Shown: positions 1 to 13,840, counted from the stretch's first letter. The stretch is 64,000 bases of DNA from Cornus controversa (GCA_026545225.1 CM048852.1:61515146-61579145), one strand, 5' to 3'. Made by a program: numbers and translations. Notes: generated by a model from the sequence alone, not told the origin.

Positions 1-59
1 AATTAAAACAAGCACACAGTCGTTTTTACATAATATGTCTATAATAAAATTCAAACTTT

Positions 60-230
60 CAATCTCTCTTCTAAAAAAGAAAAAGTATATCATTCAACAT
101 TTGTGATTACAACATCAAAGTTGTATACTCAATACAATATGTTCAATCTCTCTTTTAAAAAAGAAAAATTATACCATTCAAAATTCGTGACTGTAACAAC
201 ATCAAAGTTGCATACTCAATACAATATATT
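60..230. repeat. 84-bp tandem duplication upstream of the GH3 gene
   Basis: Two adjacent imperfect copies, 60-143 and 144-230. Each begins CAATCTCTCTT and ends with ATACTCAATACAATAT. They differ by scattered substitutions and small indels. They lie about 400-500 bp upstream of the presumed GH3 5' UTR. No function is visible. The rest of 231-600 is AT-rich with no recognisable gene. Confidence 0.8.
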
Positions 231-746
231 ATGAGGATTGAGAAATGCTATCGATCGTCCTAGCAACTCTAGATGAACACTAACCTTAAGTTATTAGCTG
301 AATCAGTCACAACAACAATGAATAAAAAAAAAATTAATATCACAACCAAAGAGATTGATTTTCAACCAATTACAGAAGGCGACGGCTGATTGTTAGATGT
401 TATATTCTCGAACTAAAATCTTTTCCTCGTACGGTACATTGGAACGATCGGAGAGAATTTTGATTCTCCATCCTATGATATTGCATCTAAATTTAATTGC
501 ACAACAAACACCATGCAAGAAGATATATTGGAGGGGTCGGAATTCCTAAATAGGGAGAGAGAATTATAGTCAAGAAAGTTTAAAAAAATAAACAAACAAA
601 CTTTAACTATTAATACCACCTCCATCCCTCCATTGCCTTCCACTTCACCATTTCCCAGATAGCAAAGTAAAAATCTCACTCTACCCCTTCTCTGCTTCTC
701 TCTCTCTCTAAAATAGCAGAGGCTAAGCGTTTCTGGATCCCTTCCT

Positions 747-1589
747 GTAAGTACCATACAGCTAGCTCATTTTCCTCTGTGTAAATAATCAGCAAGCTTC
801 TGTAGTCATGAATCATTAAGTATGGAGATCATTGTTGTTATCTCTACTGAAAATGGATTCAAATGCCCTATTCTGTTTCTGGGTTTCACTTGTATTAGTT
901 GTTCTTTCACTACATACTAGACTATGCCTGTCTGATTTAATCTCTTACTTCAGTTATTTGATTCTTTTTCTTTGAGTCAGTCTTAGCAACTTACTTTGAG
1001 TGGGTCTTAGCTAGAGTGAACCATCAACTGTTAAATGTATTGACAAATTGGGTGATTTACAATGTTTTTCCTTTATAATTTAATTGTTCAGATTATAAAG
1101 TATACATTTGTTTATGTATTCCACTTTTTTATATTTGCCATCTTTATGTGATCCATTATTTGTTGTAAGTTATTATTATACCATTTTACAGATCAATTTT
1201 TTTTTCCCATCTACCCTTAATTGGATAAGATGAATGCAAACACAAACACAAACACACAGACATACATAATACTAGGATATATGAATGAAGATAATACAAT
1301 TTCTGAATGCTGCTACTTTTAGTTCATTTTTCTATTATGGTTTTTTATCTTTATCTATTTCTCATGTTGTTCCAAATTTGGTTTGTCAAGTTACTGTCCT
1401 TTTGCCCAATCCAAATTAACTGAAGAATCTTTCTCCGTAACGCTATATGAAGTTTGTTTTTGTTCCTTGAAGTTTTGCTAACTCTTGTGTGATATTTTTT
1501 AGAGTTTTGGATTCCAACAGTGAGATATCACCATTTAAGGCGTGTACCGGCTGTCTAATTTACCATCATACTGTTCTTTCTATCTATAG
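747..1589 (+). other. Probable 5' UTR intron of the GH3 gene
   Basis: A good donor (CCT followed by GTAAGTACC at 747) pairs with an acceptor TATCTATAG ending at 1589, just 19 bp before the chosen ATG. The upstream CT-rich stretch around 690-746 would be the leader exon. This is inferred from splice signals only. The intron itself is T-rich and holds nothing else I can identify. Confidence 0.55.
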
Positions 1590-1608
1590 GCAATTTGGGG
1601 GACGAAAC

Positions 1609-4600
1609 ATGGGAAGGATTTCAATATTCTTGATAGGAATTTTAGCAACGTGCTGCTGGGCGGCAATGGTAGATGCAGAGTACATGAAATACAAAGATCC
1701 TAAACAACCATTGAAAATTCGAATCAAGGACCTGCTAAGCCGGATGACATTAGAGGAAAAGATTGGGCAAATGGTTCAGATTGAACGGAAAGTTGCATCG
1801 GCTGAGGTCATGAAGAAGTACTTTATTGGTAAACATCAATAATTAACATTCCTCTTTTCTATATAATGAATGATGTTGTTTTTAGATAGTGATTGCTTAT
1901 TCAATATGCACAGGGAGTTTATTGAGTGGTGGTGGGAGTGTTCCAGCTAAACAGGCATCAGCTGAGACTTGGATCAACATGGTGAATGATTTCCAGAAAG
2001 GTTCACTATCAACTCGTCTTGGGATCCCAATGATTTATGGGATTGACGCTATTCATGGCAACAACAATGTTTACAAGGCTACAATTTTTCCTCACAATGT
2101 TGGGCTTGGGGTGACAAGGTAAGTGAACAGACATATTAGCAAATATCTTCTTAGTGATAAACTTGTTAACCATGTAGTTAATTGTGCCTCAGACATAATT
2201 GAATTTACTAGTAAGCCAAACTTGTTATGCCTTTAGGTTTGTGCTTTTAAGTCTCAAAAAATCTATCTGTGCAAAATGGAGCAATTCCAAAAATCAAAGT
2301 TATTGTCAAAAATGATAAAAATGAAAGTAATAATGACAAGTCTACTTCTGGAATAAATAGTCAAGACCATTACTCTCAAATCACAACCTACTAAAGCCAC
2401 TAAGAGATTGTTGATCAATCATGAGTTTTTCTTTAGGGTCTTATCTAAAATCTTCAAATGTTTGAAGACAATGAGTGGCGAATCTAAACCTTTCCATTTC
2501 CACTATTGGCTTTTAGCCTGCCATTTTTTAAGTTTCATAAGAAGTCCGGAGAAAGAATGACGATACATAATAAGATTTGCTCTAGTCAATCCTAGCAAAT
2601 GAGATTTGTCTCTTTATCCGGTGGTGCCGATGATATACCTTTTTTGTCAACCAGGGACCCTGAACTTGTCAAGAAAATTGGAGCTGCTACTGCTCTTGAA
2701 GTTAGAGCTACAGGAATTCCTTATGCTTTTGCGCCATGTATTGCGGTAACTAAATCAACAAAAACAAATTGCTGCTGGATTAAGAAAATCTTTAACTTAT
2801 TGAAGTTCTCATCTTTTTTCCTTAAGTTAATTCGATGTGAAATACAGGTTTGCAGGGATCCAAGATGGGGTCGGTGTTATGAAAGTTACAGTGAAGATCA
2901 CGAGATTGTTCAGGCCATGACTGAGATCATACCTGGATTACAAGGGGATGTTCCTGCTAATTTCCCAAAGGGTGTTCCCTTTGTTGCTGGCAAGTAAGAG
3001 TTTTTGGGAATCAATAACTGCTTCCTCGTTATGAACATAATCTAGTGATGAACTCATTCTTGGATCAATTATAGCAATCTTCAATGCTTTGTGTAAATTG
3101 TGGAAACTAAAGGGTGTATCTGCTTTGCATGTGAATGTTATATCATCAAACCAGATGACTCGGAAAGTGTAATAGGTTTTACACGACATCTTCGGTAATT
3201 AATTGTGTATTTCACACTTGAATTTTATTGTTTGAAAATGTGTAGTTTTTGCTCATATGACATTTTGTGTCAATTTCTTGGAGATTTGGCTGTAAGATTT
3301 ACGATTTGTCCACAACTATGTGTTGCATAACATGACAGTATATTGCATATAGATTTGTGCCACCTAGCATATTTTTTTTTTTTCACATCCACCTTTATAT
3401 TTTTTCAACATCCACCCATTCTTTGAGCTTGTCTGGAATCAAGTCAGTTTTGCCTACTTTTGATGTGTGACAGTTCTGATGGTCTAATTTCTAATTTTCT
3501 AGGTACTCTTTTGCTGAGGATGAAGTAAGTTTTTATTAAAGATGTCTTCTGGATCATGATAAATTCTCCCTTATGGACATATGAAAGCAACTCTTTTTGG
3601 CTTTGTGCTTGACTGGGGCCTTAGTGGTGTAGACCATGGTTCCACCAACTATAAAAATAAAGGAAACATAAAAAGGGAAAAATTTAAAGGAAAAAAAAAG
3701 AGTAAATCAAAACCTTAAATAAAAAGATAGACCTAACTGCATATTCAAGCTTCAAATTTTGACTTTAGTGATTTATTTATTACATTCATATCTAAAATCA
3801 GAACACCTTACTGGTGGTCCTAATATATTCATCAAATAAAATTTCACCTATATATCATTGCATTTTAATATGACTGAAGTTTTGATTATCTAATCCGATA
3901 ACTCAATGAACATCACTAGTCTTGCTCTCAAAATTGGTTTTAAAGAAAATAGAAATTTTAGCCTCATAAGATACCCTATAATTGACTTTACCTAATTCAT
4001 TTATTATTTCCTTATTTATTTATTTTTCAATTTTTGTAGAACAAAGGTTGCTGCATGCGCTAAGCACTATGTAGGCGACGGTGGAACGACCAAAGGCATC
4101 AATGAGAACAACACTGTAACAACAAGGAATGGTTTGTTAAGTATCCACATGCCAGCCTACTACAACTCAATTATCAAGGGTGTGGCAACTGTTATGGTCT
4201 CCTACTCAAGCTGGAACGGAATTAAAATGCATGCCAACCGTGATCTTATCACTGGTTTGCTGAAGAACACCTTACGTTTCAGGGTAAATTATCTTAGAGT
4301 AATTTTGACTTTAAGTCCCACAATTTTGCATAGATTTTGGTATCAATACCCTTTAGAAATTATTTGGATTCTTTTTTTAACCCAAGCTATTATTCAACTG
4401 ATTGTTGACTAATTTCTTTTAACTGCAAAATGACTTTAGTAGACAAAAAATACAAAAATACCCTCTTAACTTTTGAAATTTACAAAACAGCCATCAATTG
4501 AAACTGATAAACAAAATGTAAGGGTTGTCTTGATCCCTTCAACAACCCAAACAGAATTCTAAAAACCAAAACTGTAAAATCACGATCTTCCATTGAAATG

Positions 4601-7600
4601 TAATCGTTTCTAAAGCTGGAAGAGAGAATGATATGTGTGATTATCTCAATTTTATGTTGATGACCTTCTAAGTCATTCTTGTTTATCAACTTCTTTAAGA
4701 CAATCTTTGTGCCCTCGTATTCCACAAGATTTGATTTTTCTTCAAGCAAGTCAATAATCTCCATTCAGTCTCTTTCTCCCTATTCCTTGAGCAATGCTTA
4801 AGGTTGCCCAGTTGGATTTTTTTCAATGATGCTCTTTTCTCTTGGATTGTTTCTGTATAGTTCTGAACTAATTCCCATGCAATAGCTATAATTGAAAACA
4901 ATTATCTTAATTTCTTGCAAACTCTAATCAATTGGATCCTTGTTTGACATGTATCAAGGTTGTTGCATGTCTTCTACTGACAATAGCACACACCAGCTCA
5001 AACTGAATTCTTTGTTTTCTTCTAGAGTCACCTCCTTTTCTCTGTTAGAGTCACCTTAAATCCTTCCATGTCTACCATGATCACCAAATGGTCGGACATA
5101 CTTGCCACTATTTTTTTTTTAAGAAATAAAATTTCATTAAAAAACTATGATAACTGTACCCAAGCTACCAGTTTCCTTGAAAGATTTCATCATTGTCTTC
5201 TCCAAGCTAATCTGGGTGACCCATGAAAGCAAAAGAAAAAAACGATTTTCGGTGTCCATTTTTAACCGGTTGCCCCAATTGATCACAAAGGGGTAGTGTT
5301 GTATTTAAGATTAGAAAAAATAACACAATCACCATAATTGGTGTCCAGTCAACTGTTCGTTGACTAATGGAACAGATTAAAATTAGGACCAATCCTTAGC
5401 AGGGCTTGAACGCTTAACCTCCCCTCTGGAAGGAGAGATCATACCATATGGGTAGTGCACATTGGGATCATTTGAAACATTTCTTATGTTTTTGTCTCTC
5501 TTTTATATGAACAAAAGCAACTAATATTGAGGTATGAACCGGTGAAATGTTTCAGGGTTTTGTCATCTCAGATTGGGAGGGGCTTGATAAGATCACTACT
5601 CCAGCTCATGCTAACTACTCATATTCCATCGAAGCTGCAATTAATGCTGGTATTGACATGGTAAACCATTTAAATTAGCTTTCATGCTTAAAATATTCGT
5701 GTTTTGAAGTTGGAACTATCGGATTTTAGTCACTTTGTAATGAAGTACCAATCATGTTGTTGCCGCCGGCACATTGCAGGCCATGCTCCCTTACAACTAT
5801 ATCGAATTCATTGATGGTCTAACCTTTCTGGTTAGGAATAAGATCATCCCTATCAGCCGAATCGATGATGCGGTAAGGAGGATTTTGCGGGTGAAGTTTG
5901 TGATGGGTTTATTTGAGAACCCATTGGCTGATCTTAGCCTAGCCAAATATCTTGGATGCCAGGTCAGTCTATAATTTAAGTTAAATTTGATATTCTTTTG
6001 ATATAATTTGTTCAAGATGTAAGACATAATTATCTTCTTCCTATAACATAAACAGGAGCATAGAGAACTGGCAAGGGAGGCAGTGAGAAGATCTCTTGTA
6101 CTGCTAAAAAATGGTGAATCAGCTGACAAGCCATTGTTACCCCTTCCTAAGAAGGCATCAAAAATCCTTGTTGCGGGAAGCCACGCAGACAATATTGGCT
6201 ATCAGTGTGGTGGGTGGACAATTGAGTGGCACGGACTTGGTGGCAATATCACAATTGGTACATTCACAGTTACCCCTTTGTCTGCTTGAGTTCCTACTTT
6301 TTGTTGTCAAACACCTTCACTATCGTCTTTTAGGGGGTGATGTTGCCAAGAAAGTTCCAATTATTTAATCATATCACTTCCAAAGAGTTAAGCTTTTCAT
6401 GTATAGTAAGCAATATATATATATATGTATGTATGTTTGTATACTAGTAAAATTAATGTGCTATGCACGTGGTATAATGTTTTATATAAATAAGTTTTCA
6501 ATAATACATATAAAAAATAATATTAATATATTTTCAAATATTTTATCTGGAAAAATAATTATTTATGTTCATACATGAATATATTTAGAAGAAATACATA
6601 ATTAAATTATTTTCTTATAGAATTTTAGAAGAGAATAGAAGTTTGAGTTAATTAGATAATTATTTAGAGAAAACTCGTCAATTCGATAAGCTTGTGTTTC
6701 TTAGAGTCCTATAACAGAGAGAATTCCTCAAATCAGTGTGATATATATCATATATAATTTTAACTCTTAATTTAGTGAACTCATATTTACAACTTATATC
6801 ATAGATAAGTTATAAATAAAGAATAAAAAATTTACATTCTAGATACACAACTAGTAAAAATGAACATGTATGTTATGTTTGGGAACACCGAATCAGTGTC
6901 TTGGGGTTGGAATTGAAAGATTTTTGGTTCAAATTTTAAACTAATTTTTTTCCAATTCCAACCCTAAGGCGCCAATTTGGTGCTCCCAAACGCAGCAGTA
7001 AAACATTTCATTAGTTGTTTATGTAGAGTTCTAGTATGAAGAGAAGCTTAAATGACAAAGTAATAATAAATAAAACATATATAAAAAAATATATTTATTT
7101 TAATTATTCACACAAGTAAAATGAACATGCAATGCGCCTCATTGGTTTATGTATTTGAAGTAGTTTGAAGAGAAGTCTAAATAACAAAGAAATAATAAAT
7201 CAGTAGAAAATGATTTATGCAAGTAAATATTAATTAAAAATGTATATAAAATATAAAAAAACTTATTGACATTTGTACATTAGTATAAATATGGATATTG
7301 CCAGCAAAATGGTTCACTAAACTGAAAATCACATACTCAGGGCGTGTTTCTTCTTCAAGATTGAACAATTCTCAGATGTGCAACTGTAGTCTGTTGTAAT
7401 GATAGCATTATTATTACTCCATTTTCATATAGTGTGGTATGCTTTGTTGGGTTATCCAACTTCTTGGATTAAAAACTAAAAACGTAGATAAAAAATAAAA
7501 AGTCCACTTTTTTTAGTAGTATAGATAGATATAGATATAGATTGGGTAGATCGATTTATGTTGTTCTAAAATCATGTATTGGTGAAACAAATTCCCACAA

Positions 7601-8140
7601 CAAAGGGTCTAGTATTTCGTTTGGAGATGATAGATGACCTTTTCATGTGCAGGGAAGACAATTCTCAGTGCCATAAAAGATACTGTGGATCAGAAAACTG
7701 AAGTTGTCTACAAAGAAAATCCTGATGTTGACTATGTCAAGTCCAACAAATTCTCCTATGCCATTGTTGTGGTGGGAGAGCTCCCATATTCAGAGACATC
7801 TGGTGACAACTTGAACTTGACAATCCCCGACCCTGGACCCAGCACCATCACAAATGTCTGTGAAGCTGTGAAATGTGTTGTTGTCGTTATCTCTGGTCGT
7901 CCTGTTGTGATTCAACCATATCTTGCCACAATTCATACTCTCGTAGCTGCTTGGCTTCCCGGAACTGAAGGCCAAGGTGTGGCAGATGTTTTATTCGGTG
8001 ATTATGGTTTTACAGGAAAACTTGCGCACACTTGGTTCAAAAATGTTGATCAACTCCCTATGAACATAGGGGATTCACATTATGACCCTCTCTTTCCATT
8101 TGGATTTGGACTTACCACCGCACCGATTAAGGCCAACTAG
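1609..8140 (+). CDS. GH3 beta-glucosidase / beta-D-glucan exohydrolase, 9 coding exons
   Basis: Exons: 1609-1828, 1914-2118, 2655-2745, 2848-2993, 4040-4283, 5556-5660, 5780-5962, 6056-6257, 7653-8140. All have GT-AG borders and the joined frame is open for 627 aa, the usual family length. Residues 1-23 look like a signal peptide, so the enzyme is probably apoplastic. Visible GH3 landmarks are GIDAIHG (D118, -1 subsite), [11 protein letters not shown] (about 175), KHYVGDGGT (K229-H230), the nucleophile Asp in VISDW (D308) and the acid/base Glu in GELPYSET (E513), placed by analogy with barley ExoI. The C-terminal part ends in a [16 protein letters not shown] region. It should release glucose from cell-wall beta-glucans or beta-glucosides; the exact substrate cannot be read from sequence. 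The start was chosen at the first ATG after the UTR intron because it gives the signal peptide. Every catalytic residue is present, so the gene looks functional. Intron 5 (1.27 kb) and intron 8 (1.4 kb) contain repeat insertions. Confidence 0.95.
5398..5456 (-). repeat. tRNA-related SINE fragment in GH3 intron 5
   Basis: Read on the minus strand, a box-A-like TACCCATATGG (5454-5444) is followed about 40 nt later by a box-B-like GTTCAAGCCCT (5411-5401). The stretch between them, including GAGGGGAGGTTAAG, matches the plus-strand element at 28125-28260. It does not fold as a tRNA gene by eye. It is best explained as a SINE relic, antisense to the host gene. Confidence 0.5.
6877..6991. mobile_element. 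115-bp foldback MITE in GH3 intron 8
   Basis: The first 40 bases (starting GTTTGGGAACACCGAATC) and the reverse complement of the last 40 bases (starting GTTTGGGAGCACCAAATT) match closely, including GGTTGGAATTG at the inner ends. The loop is AT-rich and only about 35 nt. This is a near-perfect hairpin typical of a short non-autonomous DNA transposon. No clear target duplication was found. The surrounding intron (6258-7652) is otherwise AT-rich. Confidence 0.75.
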
Positions 8141-9214
8141 AAGTCCTACTCGTCGGAATTTGAGATAGCACGAGACTATTTATTGCATCTTGTTTGTTAG
8201 TAATATAACAACTCCCCTCTAGTGGACTTTTTTGGCTAGTGACTTTTACACAAAATATGAAGGACAGTTTGAAGTAATAGCTGCAAGGTTGACTGTATTG
8301 ATATGGTTGAGGTCTTGGTCACACTGAGCATAGACCATACATTCTTGGCTAGATATTATCATCTAAAGATGTCAAGATATTTACCCTTTTGTCTGCTTGA
8401 GTTCTCTCCTTAGTAACACAGATGAATTGCTCATACCTCAAACACAAAGTTACAGGGTTATACAAGCACCAAATTGACTAAAAACATTTGTTTTTCTTGA
8501 CATTGATTAGATGTTAGTGAATGTTAAGTTAGTAGATGAAGAAGGTGTGAGCTCCCAACAAATCCTGAACACAGGCGTCTGTACAATACCCATAGATTGC
8601 ATCAATTAAGTTAGATTGAATCTATAATTGATTGAGATGGTAGCATTTGACATGCCAAAGGACGTAGTCATCCCTGCATAAATCCCCTTTTATGTGCTCA
8701 TGGTCATAAAACAATATTCTTTTCTCAGACTATACTGCACTGTGTATAGTTTAGAGGGTAACTGGTATGTATGTCTCTACCGAGCTCAAACTCCTCTAAT
8801 GAAGAAATGACTTCTTAACAAACTCCTCTAATGAATTTCTTTCTATGAGTTATATTTGGCACCCTTCAAGCACAGGATTATAGCTTTGGTTCTTCCCCCC
8901 ATTGATCAAAAGGGTGTACCACAATAACCCAAGTTCCAGCCTCCTGTTCAAGCTCCATTTTTCTGGCCAGTATATAGTGCTTGAATAACATCAAAGCGAG
9001 CCTCCTGTGACAATAACCCAAGTTCCAATTGGACTGCAAAATTCATTCAGAGAACCAGAATAACACTTGGGAGTCCTTGAACCATTATTTTAAATGAATA
9101 TGATATTAGTTTCTATAAGATGAACTTCAATGTACAAATTGATTATCCAATTTGGGACTGCAAGATGCTTACAAAATGAGATGGATATATAATCGTACTA
9201 ATCACCTGATGCCA
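8141..9214. other. Convergent 3' intergenic region
   Basis: This holds the 3' ends of the GH3 gene (+) and the GT47 gene (-). There is no coding potential. A stretch near 8385-8405 (CTTTTGTCTGCTTGAGTTC) resembles one at 6270-6292 just after GH3 exon 8. ACAATAACCCAAGTTCCA occurs twice (about 8922 and 9010). These short duplications are the only structure seen. Confidence 0.6.
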
Positions 9215-12200
9215 CTAGGTGAATGAACTATTCAACATAGTATCAATAGCCACAGGAGGACTAAATGGAACCCTCGTGGAACTACGTCGGAGCCATAACT
9301 CATACATAACCATGTAAAAAGCATCGTAGTCAACTGGGGAATCATGCCACTGGAAATGTTTTCGTACCTTCAACACATTGCTATGTAGCTGTAGGTATTC
9401 ATCAAAGCTTATCCCTTTGAGGATTTTCTTGAGCAACGGTATGTCCAATGTTGCAACAACAATTGAGAAGCTCCTCCAGTTTAATATGTCTGCAAATGGG
9501 AGATCATAGTGGTTGGAGATGATGACAGGGACACAACCATAGTATAGTGCATCCCCAATACGAGCAGTGTTTACTTCAAAGCCTTTCACATGGAGGCAAA
9601 ACTTGCTCCTGAGAAGCTCTTTATCATACGGTGTTGTGAGCCGACCATAGTGGACAGATATCTCAGAGTCATTTGTCCATGCTTGAAGAAGCCTTTCACG
9701 AACTGGGGAGTTGATCGACCCAGCAAAGAAGGCAAGCTTTTCCCTGAAACATCACTCTAAAGAGAGAGTAAGATGAGTGCATTTCATGTTTAGTGAACAC
9801 AATACGACGAGACTGTACACATTCAAAATATTTTTAAGATAATGCGTCTCATTGGTAAGCTTAAGACCTGCAGAGACAGCTATAAATGAAATTAATGTAG
9901 CAAGTATAATAAAACTAAACTGAACATATGCAAGTTATTTATTAGACTATGTATGTTATTGGAAAACCTCAGACCTGCAGTATCATTTGACACAGCTAAT
10001 ATAATCACGACATTAATTAGAGTTTGCTATCAATCATGTTATAGGTGAAGCCTATTTCACAAGCGTCATCATATCACCGAGTAATGACATTTCTTCTAGT
10101 GCATGGAGCCATGGGTTTAGGTTCTTGATGTTTCCAAAATGGGTATGTAGTTGCGTAACACCAAAAATAACTTCAACTGAATAGCATGTCCTAGAAGACT
10201 TTTGAAATACCCAAGAGCTATTCAAACGGGCAACAAAGTACATAGCCTCCAGAAAACAAATAACAGCGTGCAATAAACTTTCTTTGCAACTATTATTTCC
10301 TAGAGAAAATCTGTTGGTGCAAATAAAGAACTTCAATTTTTAAACTATCATATCTGTAATATAACAAGAATTGGCACATAAAGGACAGCCTCACCTTTTT
10401 GATGAAGCAACATCTGGGGGCTCCCCTTGTCTTGGCCATATTTGTGGCAAGGATGCATCCTTGTGAACAACATACCCAGAAAGGAAATAGCTTGAAGAGC
10501 ATACAACTTGAATGGCATTGAATTTAACTTCATCCACTTTCTCCATTGCCGACCTTCCGATGGAATGACAAGCAACATAAAAATGGTCCGCTCCACCTGT
10601 CCGGTTCCAATAAGGGTACCTGTGACTAATATTCAAGACATAATCTCTGACAAAATCTTGGATACCTCCAACTCCTATTCTAGGGTCATGCCGCAACCTT
10701 GCAATTGAAAATGGCAGAAAGAAGAGATCTGCCCTGGAAGGATCTTTTGTGATGAAATGGCTTTTCGTAAGAACTTTTTTGAAGTAGCTTTCACTGGCAT
10801 AGTTACCACCAGGCTCGAACTCCACTGGCAAGAGTGCGTGCGCAAAGGAATCATCATGCCTGTGAGGATAAATATATATCCTGAAGCTTTTATTCATTTC
10901 TTTATAATTTTCCAGAAAATTATCTCTGTCATGGAACACCTCATTATTCACATAGTTTCCTGAACCATGAAAATCAACAAATCCAGATTACGGGGTTAAG
11001 AAATAGAACTCTAAACACATCCACTACAGATTTTTCAAACCATGACATGTAAGATAATGATGTGATTAGATTATTGAATTGCTCGAGTTAATAGAAATTA
11101 ATTTTTGTGGTTGGGAGCTCTTGAACCGGAAACAAATTAATCATTCATTAGACATATTTTTCTTATTCTGAATATATATGGTTTTTCTGAATAATAGAAT
11201 GAAAAATGACAAGATAACAACTTTGTCATCGAAAGGTTGACAAACCCCGATCAATTAAAGGCATTTTGGATTTCTAAATTTTTTAATCTAGATATACTTG
11301 GTCATTCTTAAGTGACTTAACAGGGATCTTACCAAATTTTAAGTTTGTTACCCATCAGTGTCCTATTAAAATTACTTAAATGAAATAATAATAATAATAA
11401 TCATCATGTCATTTCAACCTTGTCAAGCTCTCGTTCACCAACTCCCTAGAAAAGAAGAGAAAAATGTCATGATTGAAATTTGAAAGAGTATTTGACACTA
11501 TTAAAAATAGATATCCATATACATGCTTTGTTAAACTTAACAATCACTGCATTTAAAATGTAAGTCCTTGTGATAAATAATTGGATCAAGCAATACATAG
11601 TAGTTTTTCAGTAGAACACATTAACAAGTAGCAGATGGTTTTTATAGAAGGCAATAGAATTTACTCGAAACCAGGATTTACATATATCCATAAAAGAAGA
11701 CATGAGATCGTTCACATGCAAGAGGTTAATATTCTACTAGAAGAGGCAGGTTCAAGACACATCAGTTATTATCTTATCATAGTAAGATACCATTTGACGA
11801 AGCAACAGAAACAAATAAATTGTTCTCACCCATTTAGCAATTATAGCAAAAATTGAATTTCATTCTCACTTCAAGGGTAATGATAAGTTTGTGCTTCAGA
11901 ATTGTGACTAAATCTAATAAAGATCATTTAAGATTCAGCAAACATTGAGTCAACGGCCACAAGCTTTCAATTTACATAATACTTTCAACTCTTAAAATTC
12001 AATAAATTTCCAGTTCAATCCACCAGCATAAGCATAAGCATACCAATCGATACAACAAACCTACCCAAATGTCCACAGAATACCAAATAAATTCAAGAAT
12101 AAAAAATCAAGACCCATAAGCATAGAAGTGATGGTATTCATACCATTTGAGTCAGTTTGAACTTCCATTGACCATTGATTCTCATCACCATCCTCTGCTG

Positions 12201-12483
12201 ATTTTGTTGAATTAGAAATTGGAACTTTGGTGGGCTTGTCAAGTGAAATTTGGATGATTGGGTTGGTGGGTGGAGAGATTGATGAAAAATGAAGTGATGG
12301 TTGTTTGATTTGAAGACGGGTTTGGTGGGGATGAAGGAAGAGATTTGAGGTTGAGGAGATGTAGAAGAGAATGAAGAGAGAGGTGACGAGAGCTAAGCTT
12401 GTGGGTATGAAGAACAACCCTCTAAATGAATCTGAGACACGCCGACGAGAGAGAGAATAGAGTATGAAAATTGAACGAGCCAT
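9215..12483 (-). CDS. Exostosin-family (GT47) probable glycosyltransferase, 3 exons
   Basis: Exons in transcript order: 12483-12144, 10959-10395, 9743-9215. GT-AG borders and compatible phases give an open frame of 364 aa. A hydrophobic segment at about residues 22-41, after a basic N-terminus, predicts a type II Golgi membrane anchor. A Ser/Pro/Thr-rich stem follows to about residue 110, then the exostosin domain. Recognisable family blocks are FRIYIYP, LFFLPFSIARLR, GGADHFYVACHS, AFFAGSINSPVRE and the donor-binding block HVKGFEVNTARIGDALYYG (about 240-258), followed by GCVPVII. The C-terminus is YDAFYMVMYELWLRR. Plant members of this clade (probable glycosyltransferases of the At3g07620/At5g03795 type) lie in the Golgi and may build wall polysaccharide side chains; the acceptor here is unknown. 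At 364 aa it is shorter than many members, mainly because the stem is short. No break was seen. Confidence 0.93.
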
Positions 12484-12955
12484 CCAGGCTGCTAACTGCC
12501 CAAACCCCGCAAGAGATCTAGAGAGAGATAGAGACGTTAATACTTTTCTTCATTTGGGGTCTTGGACTGAATAGGACTGTCGACCATATGGCTGGAGAAA
12601 GAATGATGAAAGGTCTCCTTGTTTTGAAAACAGTTCTTGACGATTCAAAAAATTAAAATTATTTTAAAAAGTTATAAAAGATAATTTTTTGATTTTTTTT
12701 TTCAACTAAAATTTTCACAAAATTACAATTAATCGTGTTTTGTGCAATTTTTAAATTTTTTATTTTCTAAAACCAAAAAATTGTTTTAAAAAAAATTGAA
12801 CCAATCTGACGAAAACTTTCACATGTTTTAAATAAAATATAATATGTATGTATATATATATAGCAATTGCATTTCTGGCATATTAGAAAATCAATTAATA
12901 AAATAATATATTAAGAAAAAATAATATATAAAAAATAGTAATTTTTCTAAATAAG

Positions 12956-13403
12956 TGTTGAAAATTAACCCTTTCATTCAGTACACTGGAAGCATGTCAT
13001 CACATTATATCCATGAAAAGAGAAATTTCACTATAATTGATAAAAGAATACACAATACGCAGAAAGCTTACATACCACACACTCTTTTACACTCTCTTAG
13101 CATCTTTCCCTCAGAATTACATATACTCTCTCCTCCCTCTCAAATCACTCATCAACTACTTACATCTTTTCTCTCCCTTTTTCCTTTAACCTTACTTCTA
13201 TTTATAGAATCTACAAACTATTTTTTTCTTGAACATGAATTCTCATACATTATCTAACAAAAAGTTATCAAATCAATTACAACTCTAAAATAGATGCCTA
13301 CAATTTCCTCACCAAGTATTCAGTCTTGTTCCACAAGTCTTCAGGCTTCCAAAACAGAAAAAGAAACTGCTTCTGCAACTGAATTTGAGCCACAAATCCA
13401 ACA
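12956..13403 (-). repeat. LTR copy A (3' LTR) of a TRIM-like element
   Basis: The segment starts TGTTGAAAATTAAC and ends AATCCAACA, the inverted ends typical of LTRs. It aligns along its length with 13841-14296, sharing blocks such as AATTGATAA(A/G)AGAATA, the CACACACTCTTT region and CTATTTATAGA. It has lost about 55 bp near its left end compared with copy B. Directly to its right, the minus strand reads CTAAGGTGGATAT, a Copia-style polypurine tract, which makes this the 3' LTR of a minus-strand element. Confidence 0.75.
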
Positions 13404-13840
13404 ATATCCACCTTAGCTCAAATTTTGTCTTCACATGTTCCTCCATAACTCCACCTCGAATCAAACTCCATTACATCATCCTCATTGTTGTTCAATTACT
13501 CATGCATGTCAATCCACTAATCAATCAATCTCCTCTTGTTGCTTATTTTTGGACTAAAACGCAACGAAAATCCCTCACTGCTTTTCTGAGCCGAAAATAG
13601 CAAACCTCCATTCTTCATACCATCATTTTACACCATCTTGAAAACGAGCATCTTCCGGCTTGTCTCAAGACTTGTTCCTCATAGACTTCACACTATCATC
13701 ATCTTTGTGTCCTCATCAGCTCTGATTATATTTCCATAACTCTTCACGATTAATCTTCTGCCCTGACACACCACCAATTTTTGGCTATGATCTTCAAGAC
13801 CAACCACAGACTTTGATCTACCATTGACTCTAATACCAAT

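Noticed and set aside
473-757. Minus-strand open frame of 94 codons over the GH3 promoter/leader
   Set aside because: Low-complexity composition from the CT-rich leader read backwards, with no family features.
12955-13257. Open frame of 100 codons
   Set aside because: It lies inside LTR copy A of the TRIM-like element and is chance.
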